In this document: in pieces, positions 37,560 to 49,935 of the stretch
How the letters are laid out: each line of letters opens with the position of its first letter
Position numbering within the stretch: position 1 is the first letter of the stretch
Source of the DNA: Anarhynchus alexandrinus
Taxonomy: Eukaryota > Chordata > Aves > Charadriiformes > Charadriidae
Direction: 5' to 3'
Assembly: GCA_008711295.1 (NCBI GenBank)
Contig: VUYV01000121.1
Span: forward strand, 828,655-892,654
Length of the DNA stretch: 64,000 nucleotides
Program-made: the position numbers and the translations under genes
The notes under the pieces: generated by a model
The model's database searches: none
What the model was told of the DNA's origin: nothing
What the model saw: only the letters and a program-made list of their open reading frames with translations

Positions 37560-38692
37560 CGGGACTTCTAGATGTACTGAAGTCCAGGTAGGCTTATGTA
37601 ATGACTTTGACAGTCACCCCTAAGATCCTCATAGTACCCTCACAATGATGTATGGGCTGGATGAGCAGACAGTGAGTGGACTAAAGATTGGCTGGATGGC
37701 TGGGCCCGGAGGGTGGCGATCAGTGGCACAAAGTCTAGATGGAGACCAGGAACTAGCAGCGTACCCTGGGGGCAATACTGAGTCCAGTCAAGTTTAACAT
37801 CTTCAATGATGATTGGGATGATGGCGCAGAGCACACTCTCAATGAATTCACTGATGACACAAAGCTGGGAGGAGTGGCCAATATGCCAGAGGGTCATGCT
37901 GCCATCCAGAGGGACCTTGGCAGGCTGGAGAAGTGGGCTGACAGGAACCTCAAAGTTAAGTAAGTAGTGCAGAGTCCTGCACCTGTGGAAGAATAACCCC
38001 ATTCACCAGCACATGCTAGGAATGGTCATCTGGAAAGCACCTTGGAGGAAAAGGACCTGGGGTCCTGGTGGACACCAATTTGAACACAAGCCAACAAGGT
38101 CCCCTTACCACAAAGAAGGGTAAGGGTATCCTGAGCTGCATTAGGTAAAGCATTGTCAGCAGAGGTCAAGGGAGGTGGTACTTCCCCTCTATATAGACTA
38201 GTGAGGCTACACCTGGAATGCTGTGTCTAGGTCTGGGCTCCTCAGTACAAGAGAAATACAGAGCTACTTGAGAGTCAAACGAATGGCCACTGAAATGATT
38301 AAGGGACTTGAACATCTCATAGAAGAAAAGGCTGAGAGACCTGCAACTGTTAAGCCTAGAAAAGGCTTGTGGAGGATCTTATTAATGTGTATGAATATCT
38401 GAAGGGAAGACGTAAAGAAGATGGAGCCAGTGGTGGCCAGCAACAGGACCAGAGGCAATGGGCATAAACTGGAACGCAGGAAGTGCTGCCTGAACATCAG
38501 GAAACACTTTACTGTAAGGGTGACTAAGTCCTAGCATACATTGCCGAGAGAGGTTGTGGAGTCTTCATCCTCAGAGATACTCAAAAGCCACGTGTACACA
38601 GTCCTGGGCAACCAGCTCTAGGCAACTCTTCCTGAGCGGAGGGGCTGAACACTGTGACCTCCAGAGGTCCCATCCAACCTCATCCATTCATA
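37560..38692 (+). mobile_element. CR1 LINE, plus strand, degraded reverse transcriptase
   Basis: Unlike the other large copies, this CR1 runs on the plus strand. It starts within the reverse transcriptase ('tgactttgacagtcacccct', a decayed F-D-x-V-x-H region). At 37,847-37,858 it has F-T-D-D where CR1 has F-A-D-D, followed by T-K-L-G-G-V-A and an AAIQRDLGRLEKW-like segment at about 37,895-37,940. The rest follows CR1 order through 'aaaaggacctggggtcctgg', 'cagaggtcaagggaggtg', 'ggaaacactttactgtaagg' and the 3' end 'gaggtcccatccaacctc'. Several frame breaks make it inactive. The reverse-strand frames over it are shadows. The 3' end lacks the usual attctatg tail repeats. Confidence 0.93.
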
Positions 38693-41434
38693 AGAAGAGC
38701 CTGCACAGATATTCAGTACAGACACATCTAGTAATAATCAGCTTTTCAAAAGTTATAAAAAAAACAAACACAGAAAGACCATAGTCTTTCTACACACATT
38801 GTCCTGCTACATTACCTTCTCCTAGCTCAGTTCAGTCTCATTCAATAGACTACCTACCAAGAAACAGTAATAGATCATCTTTATCATACATTAAACACTC
38901 AAAGCTAGACCTATGAGGATAGGGAAAAAAGGCTTGTACAGCCACAGAAAAAATATTTAACATTTCAGCCTATATATAGAAAGCTCTATTATTTTTATAG
39001 GAGATGAGAACCTCTCTTATTAGGCTGCTTCTCCATAGTAGGAAAAGCATCATGGTTAAGCATGCACAGAATGATGATGCAATTACACTGAAGTACCTCA
39101 CTTCTAGTGATTTCTTAGTCCTTTCAGTAGGAAAGGAAGACTATACAGCAAAGCTTAAATCTTAAGCCATTGGCTTTTCAAAACAGGCTCTCCAGAATAT
39201 TTTGTTCTTCTGTAGATCAAAAGACATACTTTTCTAACTATTTAGCTCTTTTACATTTATAGTTGCTGATACTCAGTAGGATCACAAAGTTCACCATGCA
39301 TAATGGTGGGACATGCATCTAATACAAAGATTAGAGAAAATGGATTTGCGAGAACATTTGACCAAGGTTAAACAAGTGATGAAAATCCTTTTGTCACATA
39401 GTCCCCAAAATGGCTGTCTTACACAGTGACATTGATGGCAGTTAAATTGAAAACATGTAAATACAACACAGATTCTGTACAGTGTATAACTATAGCCTCA
39501 TTTCCAGAGGTCAAAGCTGAAGGACCACAGTCATTTCTTCTGTATCAAGGATTTTATTTATTTCAGTTGCCAGAGCTAAGCAATGTTTAAGATCACTTAA
39601 AAAGAAAAAGCCAGTTTTAAGCTTCAGAATTTTTCTCCCCAGGTCCATTTATATGCCAGTGCTATGGTGACCTAGCCGTTAAATTCCCCACTTAACAGAA
39701 GTGATATTCTATACAAACTAATCACAATGTATCTTCAGTCCCTTCAACTCAGTCTTCTTTTTCCTGAAAGCCCAAGTCAGTAATAAAGCTGCATTCCTCT
39801 ATAGGCCCATACTTTGGAATACAAACAGCTGCTTTAGCTTATTTCTCCCCATTAGGGACAATCACCTGTTCTCTTCTGAAGTTTGATTTCCCATCCTGAT
39901 TCTGTTCTCTGCTCCAGACACTCTCAATGATATTAGTGCTCTCCCTTTAGCAGCTGCCTTAACTTGTATACGTCTGCTTTGGGAGAACAGAGGCAGGGGG
40001 AAATCTTGCAACAAAGACAGCCAACGCTGACTAAAACAGTAGCATTTGCCAAGTAAAATATTTTACTTAGATTAAATAAGGCCAAACAGGTACAAAACAT
40101 ACATTTAACAGATCTGATCATTTTTCACAATGTAGCTCCAAGGAACGAAAACATTGAAGAAAGAAAATATTAAAGCAGCCCACCAACCCACTAATGAATT
40201 CTCTCTCCTTCTCACCTCATTCCAGCTACTCTTTCTGAAAAATGGGGAAGGGGGGGAAATTCTACTCCTATCTCCCAAGAGAAGTGCTTGGTTATGTTTG
40301 CCATAGTCAAAACAGTTCAGTTTAGGTCTTAGAACAAGACACAAAGAAAACACAAAGGAATATAAAACTAAGCAGACAGGGGAGGAGAAAGGAAAAAAAA
40401 TAAAAATCTTTTCTCACTTTTGAGAACTCGGGGGTTTAAATACCCATGCAAGACTTGGATGCAATTCATCCCTTTACCCAAGAGCTAAACTTACCTCTTA
40501 GGATATCTAGAAGGTGGTTGTAACTCAAAGGCTATGGGATATGCTAGAAAGAACTAAACAGGAAGACTAGGGAAGGCTGCCTGCAGAGGGGTCTTGCAAG
40601 CTCTCTTTGTGGTAGATGTACTCTGCAGACGGCAAAACCTTCTGCCTTCAAACTGAATCTGGGTTACTGTTCTTATAAGTGGGCCATTTGACAGTTCACA
40701 TCACATGTTGGAAGGGTCCCTGTTATCCCAGCTCTTGTGTAAAGATCTTTCTTGTGGCTATATCAGAAAAGAGCTAGACTTTAAAATACATTTTTCTGTT
40801 ACGATGTGTTATGCAGTAGGATAAGGTGCAAGGTACAGGTATTTTGTACAATGTGGTGTCAGCTATACCCAGAGTGATTTTTATTGATGCTGTACAGGTG
40901 AAGATTATTACCAGGTGACACACACAATTTTGTGTTGCTCTGAGTTAGGGATCACAATAAGCTTTTCCTCAAACCCATGGCTTATTCACAGTGAAAATGA
41001 GTTTTATCGTATCTCAGCTTTCATATTTGTACTTGAAAATTCAAAAGTTGCTTCTACTTGCATTAAAGCCATGACAAAAGTCCCATACTGTTGACCATCT
41101 CTCAGATGAAAAGATGTTTTAGATACTTTCTGGACTGTCCCCTTTTAGGAGGTTTATGCAAAAAAGAGAGTTCTTAGAAAACCAAGGGAAGTTATAGCTA
41201 GTTAAAAGAATGAACAACTATAAACCCTATAACAGAAGTAAAAAAATATCTAATTATGGTTCTAAAAAAAAACTTTTAGAAACCTTATTTAGCTAATTAA
41301 AGCAGACTAATCCAGAAGTGTAAAAGACCATATGCTATCAACATATTATCAGCTACTTAATTTTACCTGAGCATTACCACTGCCAATAGATCTAGTATTT
41401 AACTGAGTGTCAGTAACAGGACCAGGAGCTGCTA
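38693..41434. other. Noncoding stretch, no gene recognised
   Basis: Only frames under 85 codons, without recognisable motifs. A G-rich run 'ggggaagggggggaaa' lies at about 40,242-40,259, with an A8 run at about 40,393-40,400. Sequence at 40,430-40,760 is somewhat GC-richer but shows no repeat or exon I can name. Confidence 0.55.
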
Positions 41435-41555
41435 CAGACTAGAAATTCTTTCAGGCAGGAACTATGTGGCACCTCTTGCTCATGCGGTGGCCAGCATATA
41501 GAGTACACATTCCCCACTGTCCACAGTCAGATAGTTATAATAAAATAATGTAATC
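41435..41555 (+). mobile_element. Possible ancient L2/L3-type LINE 3' tail
   Basis: The order 'cagactagaaattctttcag', 'gcaggaactatgt', 'ccagcatatagagtac' and 'ataataaaataatg' resembles the 3' tail of L2/CR1-L3 LINEs, with their 'tagactgtaagctc…gggcaggga', 'cacatagtagg' and 'aataaatg' blocks. The match is weak and recognised from memory of the family, so a profile search is decisive. Confidence 0.35.
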
Positions 41556-44500
41556 ACATTCAAACTACGTTAAATAACACTTGCTCCACAATTTAAAAAA
41601 AAGCCCTTACACACTTAATTGCCTTTTCAACTGTCAACAAAATATTATCTTCCCTCCCTGCTTTTGCTACAATATCATCATCTAACTTGCAGAACCTACA
41701 GAACCATACAACTCAGTGTCTAATACATGTCAATCGAAGTACAGTCCTAACTGGTCCCTTACATTCAAGGTTTAGGGCCTTCAACACATGCCCACACTGA
41801 AAAACTGCATCTGGACAACAAATACAATATCTTTGCCAAACACTAAGTAGAAATTCATAAGATTTTAGTGGAAAACATCCAGTACTAACAATTCAAATTT
41901 GTGTAGCTGATTTCAGGAGATGAATCATAACTAACCTATAAATTTCACTAATTGGAAACCCGTCTCACTGCCCACACTCAAGGGAAAAGAAAAATTAAGA
42001 CAATTCCTGTAGCATTCTGGTCAAAATGCCCAAATAAGGCAATCATTAATTGACATTTTGGCACAGACACCTCTCAATTACATCTACACAGTCAGCAATA
42101 TATATAAACATATACACATACACACAACAGAACAAAGACTGAGTATTTTTAGGGGAAAAAAAGCTATTTATTTCCTTAAAAAATTAGAAAATCATTTAAA
42201 TACTAAAGATAGCTTGAAAGGATGTAGCAATAAGGGTATTTAGCAAATCTCAGTAACTGTGTATTTGGTATGCTACAATACAAGACATTTCCTAAAAACA
42301 AACAAAAAATACTTCCCAGTGTATTACCAAGTCACCATATATTCAACTCTGGACCAGCCATTCTTAGTTTTGTGAAAAAATGAGGGTTAGACTGAATGTG
42401 TGTGACACTGAAAGCTTGTTTTATTATATCATCACTAAGGTTCTGATCCAGAGTTATTAATTAGTTAAAAAGCGGCCAGTTCAAGCGAGGATAATTGAGA
42501 CTTGACTCTACCTCTTTCCTTGACTCTTGCCAGACCTCACCTCTCTACACATGTGCCTGCAGACCAGTATAATTGACCCAGCTTGTAGCCGTGCCCCCTA
42601 ATTCAAAGGGCATTTGCCTCAGTGAAGCTCTGCCTTCTAAGTTACTCTTCAGAGCACTCTATTTCATGCTCCGTAATCACAAGGACAAGAATCTTTCATT
42701 AAAAAATAGACTAATAACTCATGATCCCATGAGTTTGGGACATAGCCAGATATCTGTAATATGGGTTAACATCTGACCAAACTGTGAAAATAATTGCTAC
42801 TTTTCCTGTAGAGTAGCTCCATCCCTTCCCCATGTGACCTGGAACATGCGCCACTAGTGACAGACCTCTCCTCTGAGAGTACTGCGGTATTTCAGCTTTG
42901 CCATACCCTTAAAAATAATTAATAATCCAATAGCTTTATATAATCCCTTTTGCAGATCCTGTATGTTATTACAACACTGAAACCAGTACCTAAAGTGTAC
43001 GCATTTAAAAACCACTCTCACCCCCACCATGAGAACTTAGGTTCAATTATTTCTTAGAGCCACTAAGAAACAGTAGCAGCACCACAATCCTTCTTTGGCT
43101 ACTGGCAGGAATTTTCACCTATGACTGCACACACAAAGAACAGCAAGCCATGCCGAACAGGACCCGAAGCAGGGCATTTAGCAATTCATTTCCTATTTCC
43201 CATATGTCAGTAAATTAATAGCATGGGAAACCCTGAAGTAATTGTGCATTTCTAAAGTCTTCCAGAAAAAAGCCATCTTGTTTTGGGTTCCCCCCACACC
43301 TTGCGTTAGGTAAAAATATACTTGAGACCCATAATGTTCAGCTGGAGAATACTGACAGTTTGTGGTCTAATAAACTTTGAACAAAATATGAACAGAAATA
43401 CTTTGCATTTCATTTTTTGCAGGCTCACGACTCCATTTTTCAGCTCTGTATCTAGGCTGATATGCCCATACGCACATACATTTTAAGGCCTCCTCTATTC
43501 AATGAAAAATATGATCATGCTGGATGAGAAAACAATCAAACTAGAAAGCTGCCAGCCAGATACTTTTAAGATTTTAACCACAGAAGTAGCCCTACATGCT
43601 GGTCACAAAGAGATCACATGGATGTACTCTTCTAGGATCATCAAGCATAGTTATGCCATACGCTTGCCTTCCGTCACAAATCCGGAGAAATGGCTACAAA
43701 GAACTCCTCTACCTCTCCTCAAACTCTCCTCTACCTGTGCAAGGGCAGCAGGAGCCATACTGCTCACTCATTAGAAGGAAGACTGGCACTTGTGACCAGG
43801 CTGTCTCTCAAAAGGAAACTGCTTTTGCAAAGGAGAATGAGAAGATATTACTACTTACTGTACCCACCAGCAATGGTTAAACGTCTACCCTAAATGCAAC
43901 TGGAATTGTGTAAGGATGCTGTAAAATCAATCCCAGTAACTCCTCCAGCACTCATTTACTAAATCTACAGGCACAATCATATGGCATGGGCCTGACAATC
44001 ATAACCTTAGCAGTAGACCTTACATGATATTGTCAAGTACAAGAAATCCACATGTAAGTGCATGGACAGCTACAATGAAAAAAGCAGGCCTGTCAGATCC
44101 AGAAATCCCACCTTGTACAAGTTAAAAATGCTCACTTACCTTTAAGCTACTGAGTATTTTGATGTTTCTAAAAATGGTAAAACATGGGATAAAGGGCTAG
44201 ACAAAAATCAGATGCTACATGTAAAACAAAGAATAAAATAAAAAGTTTCTTGTCCTACCCTTATTGAAAGGCCGTACCTTTTGAAGTAACCCATGTATAC
44301 TGCTCAGCAGCTTTTTTTTTCCCCCTTAAAGGCCTGAATATTGAGACAGTCCACTGTGCTGAAAGCCACTCTTTCCAAAATGAGAGCGCTTGCCAATAAA
44401 TCACAACTGTTTTACCATATGCCACGTAGTTCTGCCAAGTATCACCAGCCTGTTCTACTTTTAAGCAAATTTCATTATAAGATAGCTCAGAGCAATGCTC

Positions 44501-47458
44501 ATTAAAAAGTATACTGAAAAATGTCAAGTTGTTTTTATATTAAAAATGTGACTTTGTTTTCCATGAAGATTTCAGACTGGTATTTATTGAAGAAGATAAT
44601 TTGAAAAAGCTCACCTCAAACTCACCAGTCATTTCTGGGACTAAGATGACAGCCCTGTCATCAGCTCCATCACACACTAACGTTGATTGTTACTTTGAGG
44701 ACTGTCCATTTCATAGCACTCCGGCAAGATCTCAGATCTAAGCACAGTCATTAAACACCCTCCCTGTTTGTGCTATTAAACAGGAGTTCAGGATACAGAT
44801 GCCTCTGCGAATAACTGAATATGTGTGTTCACCCTCTGGTATTACAGAGGCTCACTCCAGTCAGTTCTAACAGTCTTCTTAGAAGTCATAAAGCCCTTTC
44901 AGCTTTTTCATGAGCATGTAAAACTCAGCACCAGGGTTTCCATATAATAGCTGACAAGACCTGTCTTTAACTGATGAACTATCCAAAAACTAGTCCAAAT
45001 GCTGACCTGATTTAAACTCTGATCTCACTGGACTCATGGGGTAGGGAAAGTATGCAAATCAACCCAAAATCTGGCTTTAGATTCTCTTTGATTTGTTTTA
45101 CCCAGAAATAGATAACTCATGGTGTTTTTACATTTTAGCTTGATGAGTCATTGCTAAACCTATCACAGGATTAAAAAAAAACAACACACACCACAACAGA
45201 CAGCTTTCCAATAGAAAAATAATTATTTCTTTCATTTACTTGCATCCAGTATTCCTCATAGTCAACAGTCAATCAAGCAACATACCTTCTTCCTGGTACA
45301 GTTACGGTTTTAGTGGAAGTTTAAAGAACACTAAACTTCTCTCAAAGTAAAATTCTCAAGATTAAAAAAGGTCACAATCAATTGGGGCTTACAGCATATG
45401 AATCACAGTGCAGAAGTTACACGTCATAGCAGTTTTCTTTTGAGAAATCAGATTTTCATCAGGTGCCAAAATATGATTTAAGGGTTCCACACATTTTGGT
45501 CAGCTCTTTTATTTGAAAACTATTATAATGCATGTCAACTGCTGTCTAGTGGTTACTTCCTGTCACTGTTCAGCCAGAAAGACACTAATTCAACAACACA
45601 GGTCAGCCTCTGAAAAGCCAGGTAGTTATAGGGATGGGCTATATAACTGATGTCCAAAGTTCAGTTTTTATGAACATACAAGACCACTTGCATTTCCTTT
45701 TCATTGTAGCATCTATTTTCACACACACACTCTCACCTGCCCTTCTACAACACTAGGGAATTTCTAATAGCCTTTCTGTTCTAGACCCATAATTTACTTT
45801 TCCTAGGTATTTTCATTCTTGTTGCCTCCTTGCACAGTTTTAGTTCAGTTAGACAAACTTGGACCATTCTTATTTTAAGGGATACATTAAAATTAATAAG
45901 GGCTTTAAGGACAAAGGCCATATCTGTTCAACCTGTCACTCGGTGTTTCTGTCCATCCATGTCTACCCTCCCACACCTCCCCTCCTTTTTTGACCTATCA
46001 GTCTCAACAGGAACACTTATGGAAAACAACTTTTAAAACAGCTCTTTTATCCTCCACTGCTGAAAAAGCCAAGTGAATAATTTTAGTATGTTATTATACT
46101 GAAGCCTCAATTCTAATTTGTATTGAAACACTACTGAAGCACGAATTAGGCTGTTTAGCCCAAGATGACAATTTTCTGTGAGACTTTCTCTCATCCCAGC
46201 CAACTAACTACTTCTGTGTGCGTATACAGATAGATAGGTAGATATGAGCATATGCGTCTTCTGAGTTAGCTGAAAGACGAACATTACTTCTTGGCAAAAT
46301 CCAACTACACTTAACTTTAAAGCAAAGCCAAAACAATTTTAAAAAGTTGTACTTCAGAAAAACAAACAAACAAACAAAAAACAATCAAGTATCTGATAAA
46401 CAACCAGAAACCTGCCTTTTCTCTATCCATAATTCAGCATGTTTCCCACCTTAAGCTGAATGAATCCTCAGCGATGCAGATACTAAGAAGCCACTAACCA
46501 CAGGGTCTAGTTGCCTGGAAACAGGGCTGTTGCAGCCAGCTGCTGTACACCACAAGGAAATTCTACCTGATCCTTCAGGATCAGCCACCAGGCTTACTAT
46601 GACAAAAAAGAAAGCGTAAACTTCTGTCAAGACTTTTCTACAAATTAATATATTTTAAGTTGTTCATGAAGAAAAAAAAAAAAAGAGATACAACATAGAA
46701 TAAAAAGAATCAGTATTTGCTAAGTCATACAAGCAAAAGAAAACTTACTGCCATCACACTGCAATGCCATAAGGTTTGGGACACACGTACATGACCACAT
46801 ATACGACTTGCTGCCAGAACTACAGAAACTAGCATCATGGCCCACACGCAGACACTGCCGACACAGAGAACAACTAACGACTGGTGTCTTGTGTCCTGCT
46901 GCAGAGCTCCCTCAGCTTGCAATTACATGCACACCTGAAGTACAATTTTCAATCAGACATAAGTATTAACACCTGCTTTGAAATGAACACCCGTTTATTT
47001 TTCCAGAGTGAAGTGATCTAGCCAGGAAACTGCAGGTGCAGCGTAACAGAGAAGAAAAATCTCAAAAAGGATGAGGAATTAAAATAGGATACCTATTTAT
47101 TGACTGTAAAGGAACAGGCAGTTATATCAACCATTACTTCCACCATCTGACAAACTCTTTCCTACTTCATCATTTAGAATGTGTGTCACTCAGGCTGCTA
47201 CATTTCTTATACTGGTCTCAGTTTTTGTCAGAATTGCACAAGAAATACCCAAACCAAACACAAAGACCTACAACTATCTTTTGCTTCAACACATCTTTTC
47301 AGTGGAGAGGTGTTAGAGGTGCGTGGTACAGTTCCCATCACAGGACAGGCCTGTTCCTGAAGTATACTATGGAATATCCAGACAACAGCCCTAAGGGGGT
47401 AAAACAGAAGTTCCCACTTGGTTTGCCAGCATTTCCTCCAATATATTATAAACACTAT
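41556..47458. other. AT-rich noncoding stretch with simple repeats
   Basis: No gene recognised. A TATA/CA-type run lies at 42,096-42,127, a short CA run at 45,720-45,731, a GATA-like run at about 46,228-46,245 and (AAAC)n at about 46,361-46,381. A 7-bp hairpin CTGATCC-ttca-GGATCAG lies at 46,567-46,584. Overlapping frames at 43,502-43,893 share no known motif. Confidence 0.5.
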
Positions 47459-47802
47459 TGTCCTGGTTTGAGGTAAAACAGGACCAATTTTGTTCAGTAA
47501 CTTCACTTCTTAGCTGGGCCTCTTCTAACTACTGAAATTAACTGCACATTGTGCAGACAATGTTCACTCTCTCAGAGTGATAAGACCAATGTTTATAGCT
47601 GATGCCCAGGTATGGTATGCAGAGAGGCTCCTGCTTATACTTATTGCTGTAACCCCCAAGGCCAACCAGCTTTGTTATTTGCCCCGTTGGAGGGTCAGAA
47701 GCGGAAAAGCATAGTGGGGTCCCACCTGCAGGGAGGAGTGGACAGGACAGGTGACCCAAAACTGATCAACAGGGTATTCCATCCCATCTGCATCATGTTC
47801 AG

Positions 47803-47809
47803 TATAAAA
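47803..47809 (+). promoter_or_regulatory. TATA box of the plus-strand LTR
   Basis: TATAAAA in 'ttcagtataaaagctgaggg', about 345 bases into the LTR and 220 bases upstream of the polyadenylation signal. Sequence is intact, so residual promoter activity is possible. Confidence 0.65.
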
Positions 47810-48026
47810 GCTGAGGGATCAAAGGGTCAGCTCTCTTTCTTCAATGGCCAACGTCTGAGGAGGACTCTGTTCGTCTGCCTGCGATCCCAATCCTGAATGC
47901 AGATCAGGAATCCAGTTCCCATCCGTCACTGAGTCCAGCCTGGGACTGGCCCAGTGCCAGCTGGTGTCATGATTGTCGTCTCGGGAGCTTCATACGGTTT
48001 TGTATATATTTTATTATTAATATTTC

Positions 48027-48032
48027 ATTAAA
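48027..48032 (+). terminator. ATTAAA polyadenylation signal of the plus-strand LTR
   Basis: ATTAAA in 'atatttcattaaagtag', followed by a T-rich and CT-rich stretch (48,035-48,095) that suits cleavage and U5. The equivalent place in the remnant near 5573 reads 'attaga' and has decayed. Confidence 0.6.
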
Positions 48033-48172
48033 GTAGTTTAGTTCCTTCTAAACTCATAAGTCTCTTTTTCCTCCTCTGCCTCTCTCTTTGAAGAGGGGTA
48101 GAGGGGAGCATCTGTTGGTCCCATCTGGGGTCCCCCAGGTCCCCAGTAGCCGATTTGGCCTAAACCAGGACA

Positions 48173-49892
48173 GCTATTTATGATTTTGAGGATCAAGCCT
48201 CCCTTTTCACATTCTTAGTTTTTTGGTTGGTAGGGGTTTTTGTTTGTTTGGTTGGGGTTTTTTAAGTGATAGATTTGCTCTCATTTCAGCATTTTTCTGA
48301 ACAATTTCTGGGAAACTGAAGTTCTGTCTTTGGGAAAGTGGTAAAGACCGTGTATTTTTACAAGCTAACAAGGATAAAACAGGGGTTGCTTGATTTTAAG
48401 ATCTTATCCTGACTCCAGTTTGGAGGGGGAAGGGGATTTCTTTTGTTTTAATGTTATTCATTTTGGTGTGGGTGTCGCTTCCCCCCCCCCCCCCCCCCCA
48501 AAAAAACAGTAACACACTGCCAAACATAACTGCATTAAGCGCTCACTATTCTGGTGAGTACGATCAATGACTGTGATGTACGTATGCTGCTTCTAAATCG
48601 AATCAGTAAAACATAAAGATCAAGAGTATCTGCAGTGCCATTTTCAGGTACAGGCACAAGTGAGTGCTCCAATCTCATATTCTGAGGCTGAATCCCTTCA
48701 CCCCTGCTCACAAGACCCAGTGCTGCAGCCAAAAACCAGCTCATCTTCTGATCTCAAAGTACACGTGGGAGGCAGCGTTATCTTCTCCCAAGGCGCAGGC
48801 TAAAGAAGGGATTTCTAAAGCTGCCTTTCAGTGCCTGGAGCTGCAGTATGGTTCTGGAGCCATACCCCACTCTGCAAGCACATTCTGGTGAAATTTGCAG
48901 CAAGGCAATCATCACCACAGGGCAGCAGGTGGACAGAAAAAAGTAGCCCTACTGCCCCTGGCCTTTGCTGGTTGGGAGGTTATGAAGCAGTCAGTGCATG
49001 TTAGAAGGAGAAGCAGCAGGATGGGCAGGCTAACATTTGGAAATAAAATTAAAATCCTAACCAGCAGGTGTCTAAAGTCTTCCCCACACACCCCACCCCT
49101 CTTTTAAATGCCTCAGCTCTACCTTGACTTTGTATTTGGAATTAGATAGATGAACTAATCTTTAAGTATAAAATGAAAGTATAACTGCTAATGGCCTATT
49201 CTGCTGTGCCCTCTTAAGTTCCTTCACACTTTTCCAGAAGTCTTCTGACCACAGTTCCCCAGTATTTAAAAGAAACGCCAAGTGCTAAGGACTCTAGATC
49301 AGTTTCTAAATCAAATGCCTTTTCATTCTTGACCTTTTCCATGAAAAAAATTATACCTTCTCTCATAACCATTTTGAGACTCAAGACTCTCCCAGTAATT
49401 GAAGAGATCTTATAATCCTAACATTTTCAGTTACAATTGTGTCTTTGGTAACACAATTATTCCAGTATTTCTTATAAAGGGACACAACGCATTGTTGAGC
49501 TGTTTCTAACAAAGTTAGGCAAAACCTGGCTTAGTGTGGAAGGTTTAATCAAAACTTTGCAGTTTTAGGAACACATTACTTTTTCTTATTATGCATAGAA
49601 GGCTTAAATAACACAGCAAACTAGTAGCAGCTGAACAGTGGAACAAAACAGGGAACAAATTTTGTTTGCCTGCTTCTCAGATCTTTTTTTCTGGTGGATG
49701 TACAACAGTATAAGAACAACCTGGAAATCCCTGGATGACACTGCAGGTCAACGGCTCAGTTTTGAAATGCTTTTCTGCAGCACAATTTGGGTGCATCTCT
49801 GCAACACATTAATGCCTATATCAGTTACTGCCTGTCACTCAAACTAATTTTAAGGAATGGGAGTATAACTTCTACTGTACAAGTATAGGAAT
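48173..49892. other. Noncoding stretch, locally GC-richer, with poly-C tract
   Basis: Contains T- and G-rich sequence at 48,220-48,265 and the C19 tract. Sequence at about 48,650-49,030 is GC-richer than its surroundings and has short frames on both strands (up to 75 codons), without a recognised domain, splice structure or repeat family. Confidence 0.5.
48481..48499 (+). repeat. C19 homopolymer followed by A7
   Basis: Nineteen C residues followed directly by seven A residues. Homopolymer length is unreliable in many sequencing technologies. The minus strand is a G19 run able to form G-quadruplex structure. Confidence 0.95.
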
Positions 49893-49935
49893 GGAAACAA
49901 AGAGCAGGTTGATGACTTACCCCAAGACACAATAA
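49893..49935 (-). mobile_element. Possible MIR-type SINE 3' fragment
   Basis: The plus strand reads 'ggaaacaaagagcaggttga' then 'tgacttaccccaag', which resembles the reverse of the MIR/CORE-SINE tail ('ggaaac…gaggttaag…acttgcccaagg'). Only about 40 bases are alignable by eye, so chance similarity is not excluded. Confidence 0.35.

Larger units (their letters stand above)
47459..48172 (+). mobile_element. Solo LTR of an endogenous retrovirus, plus strand
   Basis: The ends form an inverted pair, TGTCCTGGTTT at 47,459 and AAACCAGGACA ending at 48,172, giving a 714-bp LTR with proper TG…CA termini. Flanks are actat (47,454-47,458) and gctat (48,173-48,177), a 5-bp target-site duplication with one substitution; a 5-bp site fits ERVL-like elements. 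A TATAAAA box and an ATTAAA signal are in the expected order. No internal retroviral sequence is attached, so this is a solo LTR. Plus- and minus-strand ORFs across it are fortuitous. Its 3' half is shared with the remnant at 5440-5700. Family name not assigned. Confidence 0.88.

Noticed and set aside
46567..46584. Perfect 7-bp palindromic stem CTGATCC-ttca-GGATCAG
   Set aside because: Too short to be significant; no T-run or other context suggesting a terminator or regulatory hairpin.
47612..47896. 94-codon plus-strand ORF
   Set aside because: Lies wholly inside the LTR at 47,459-48,172, across its TATA box; no protein homology recognised.
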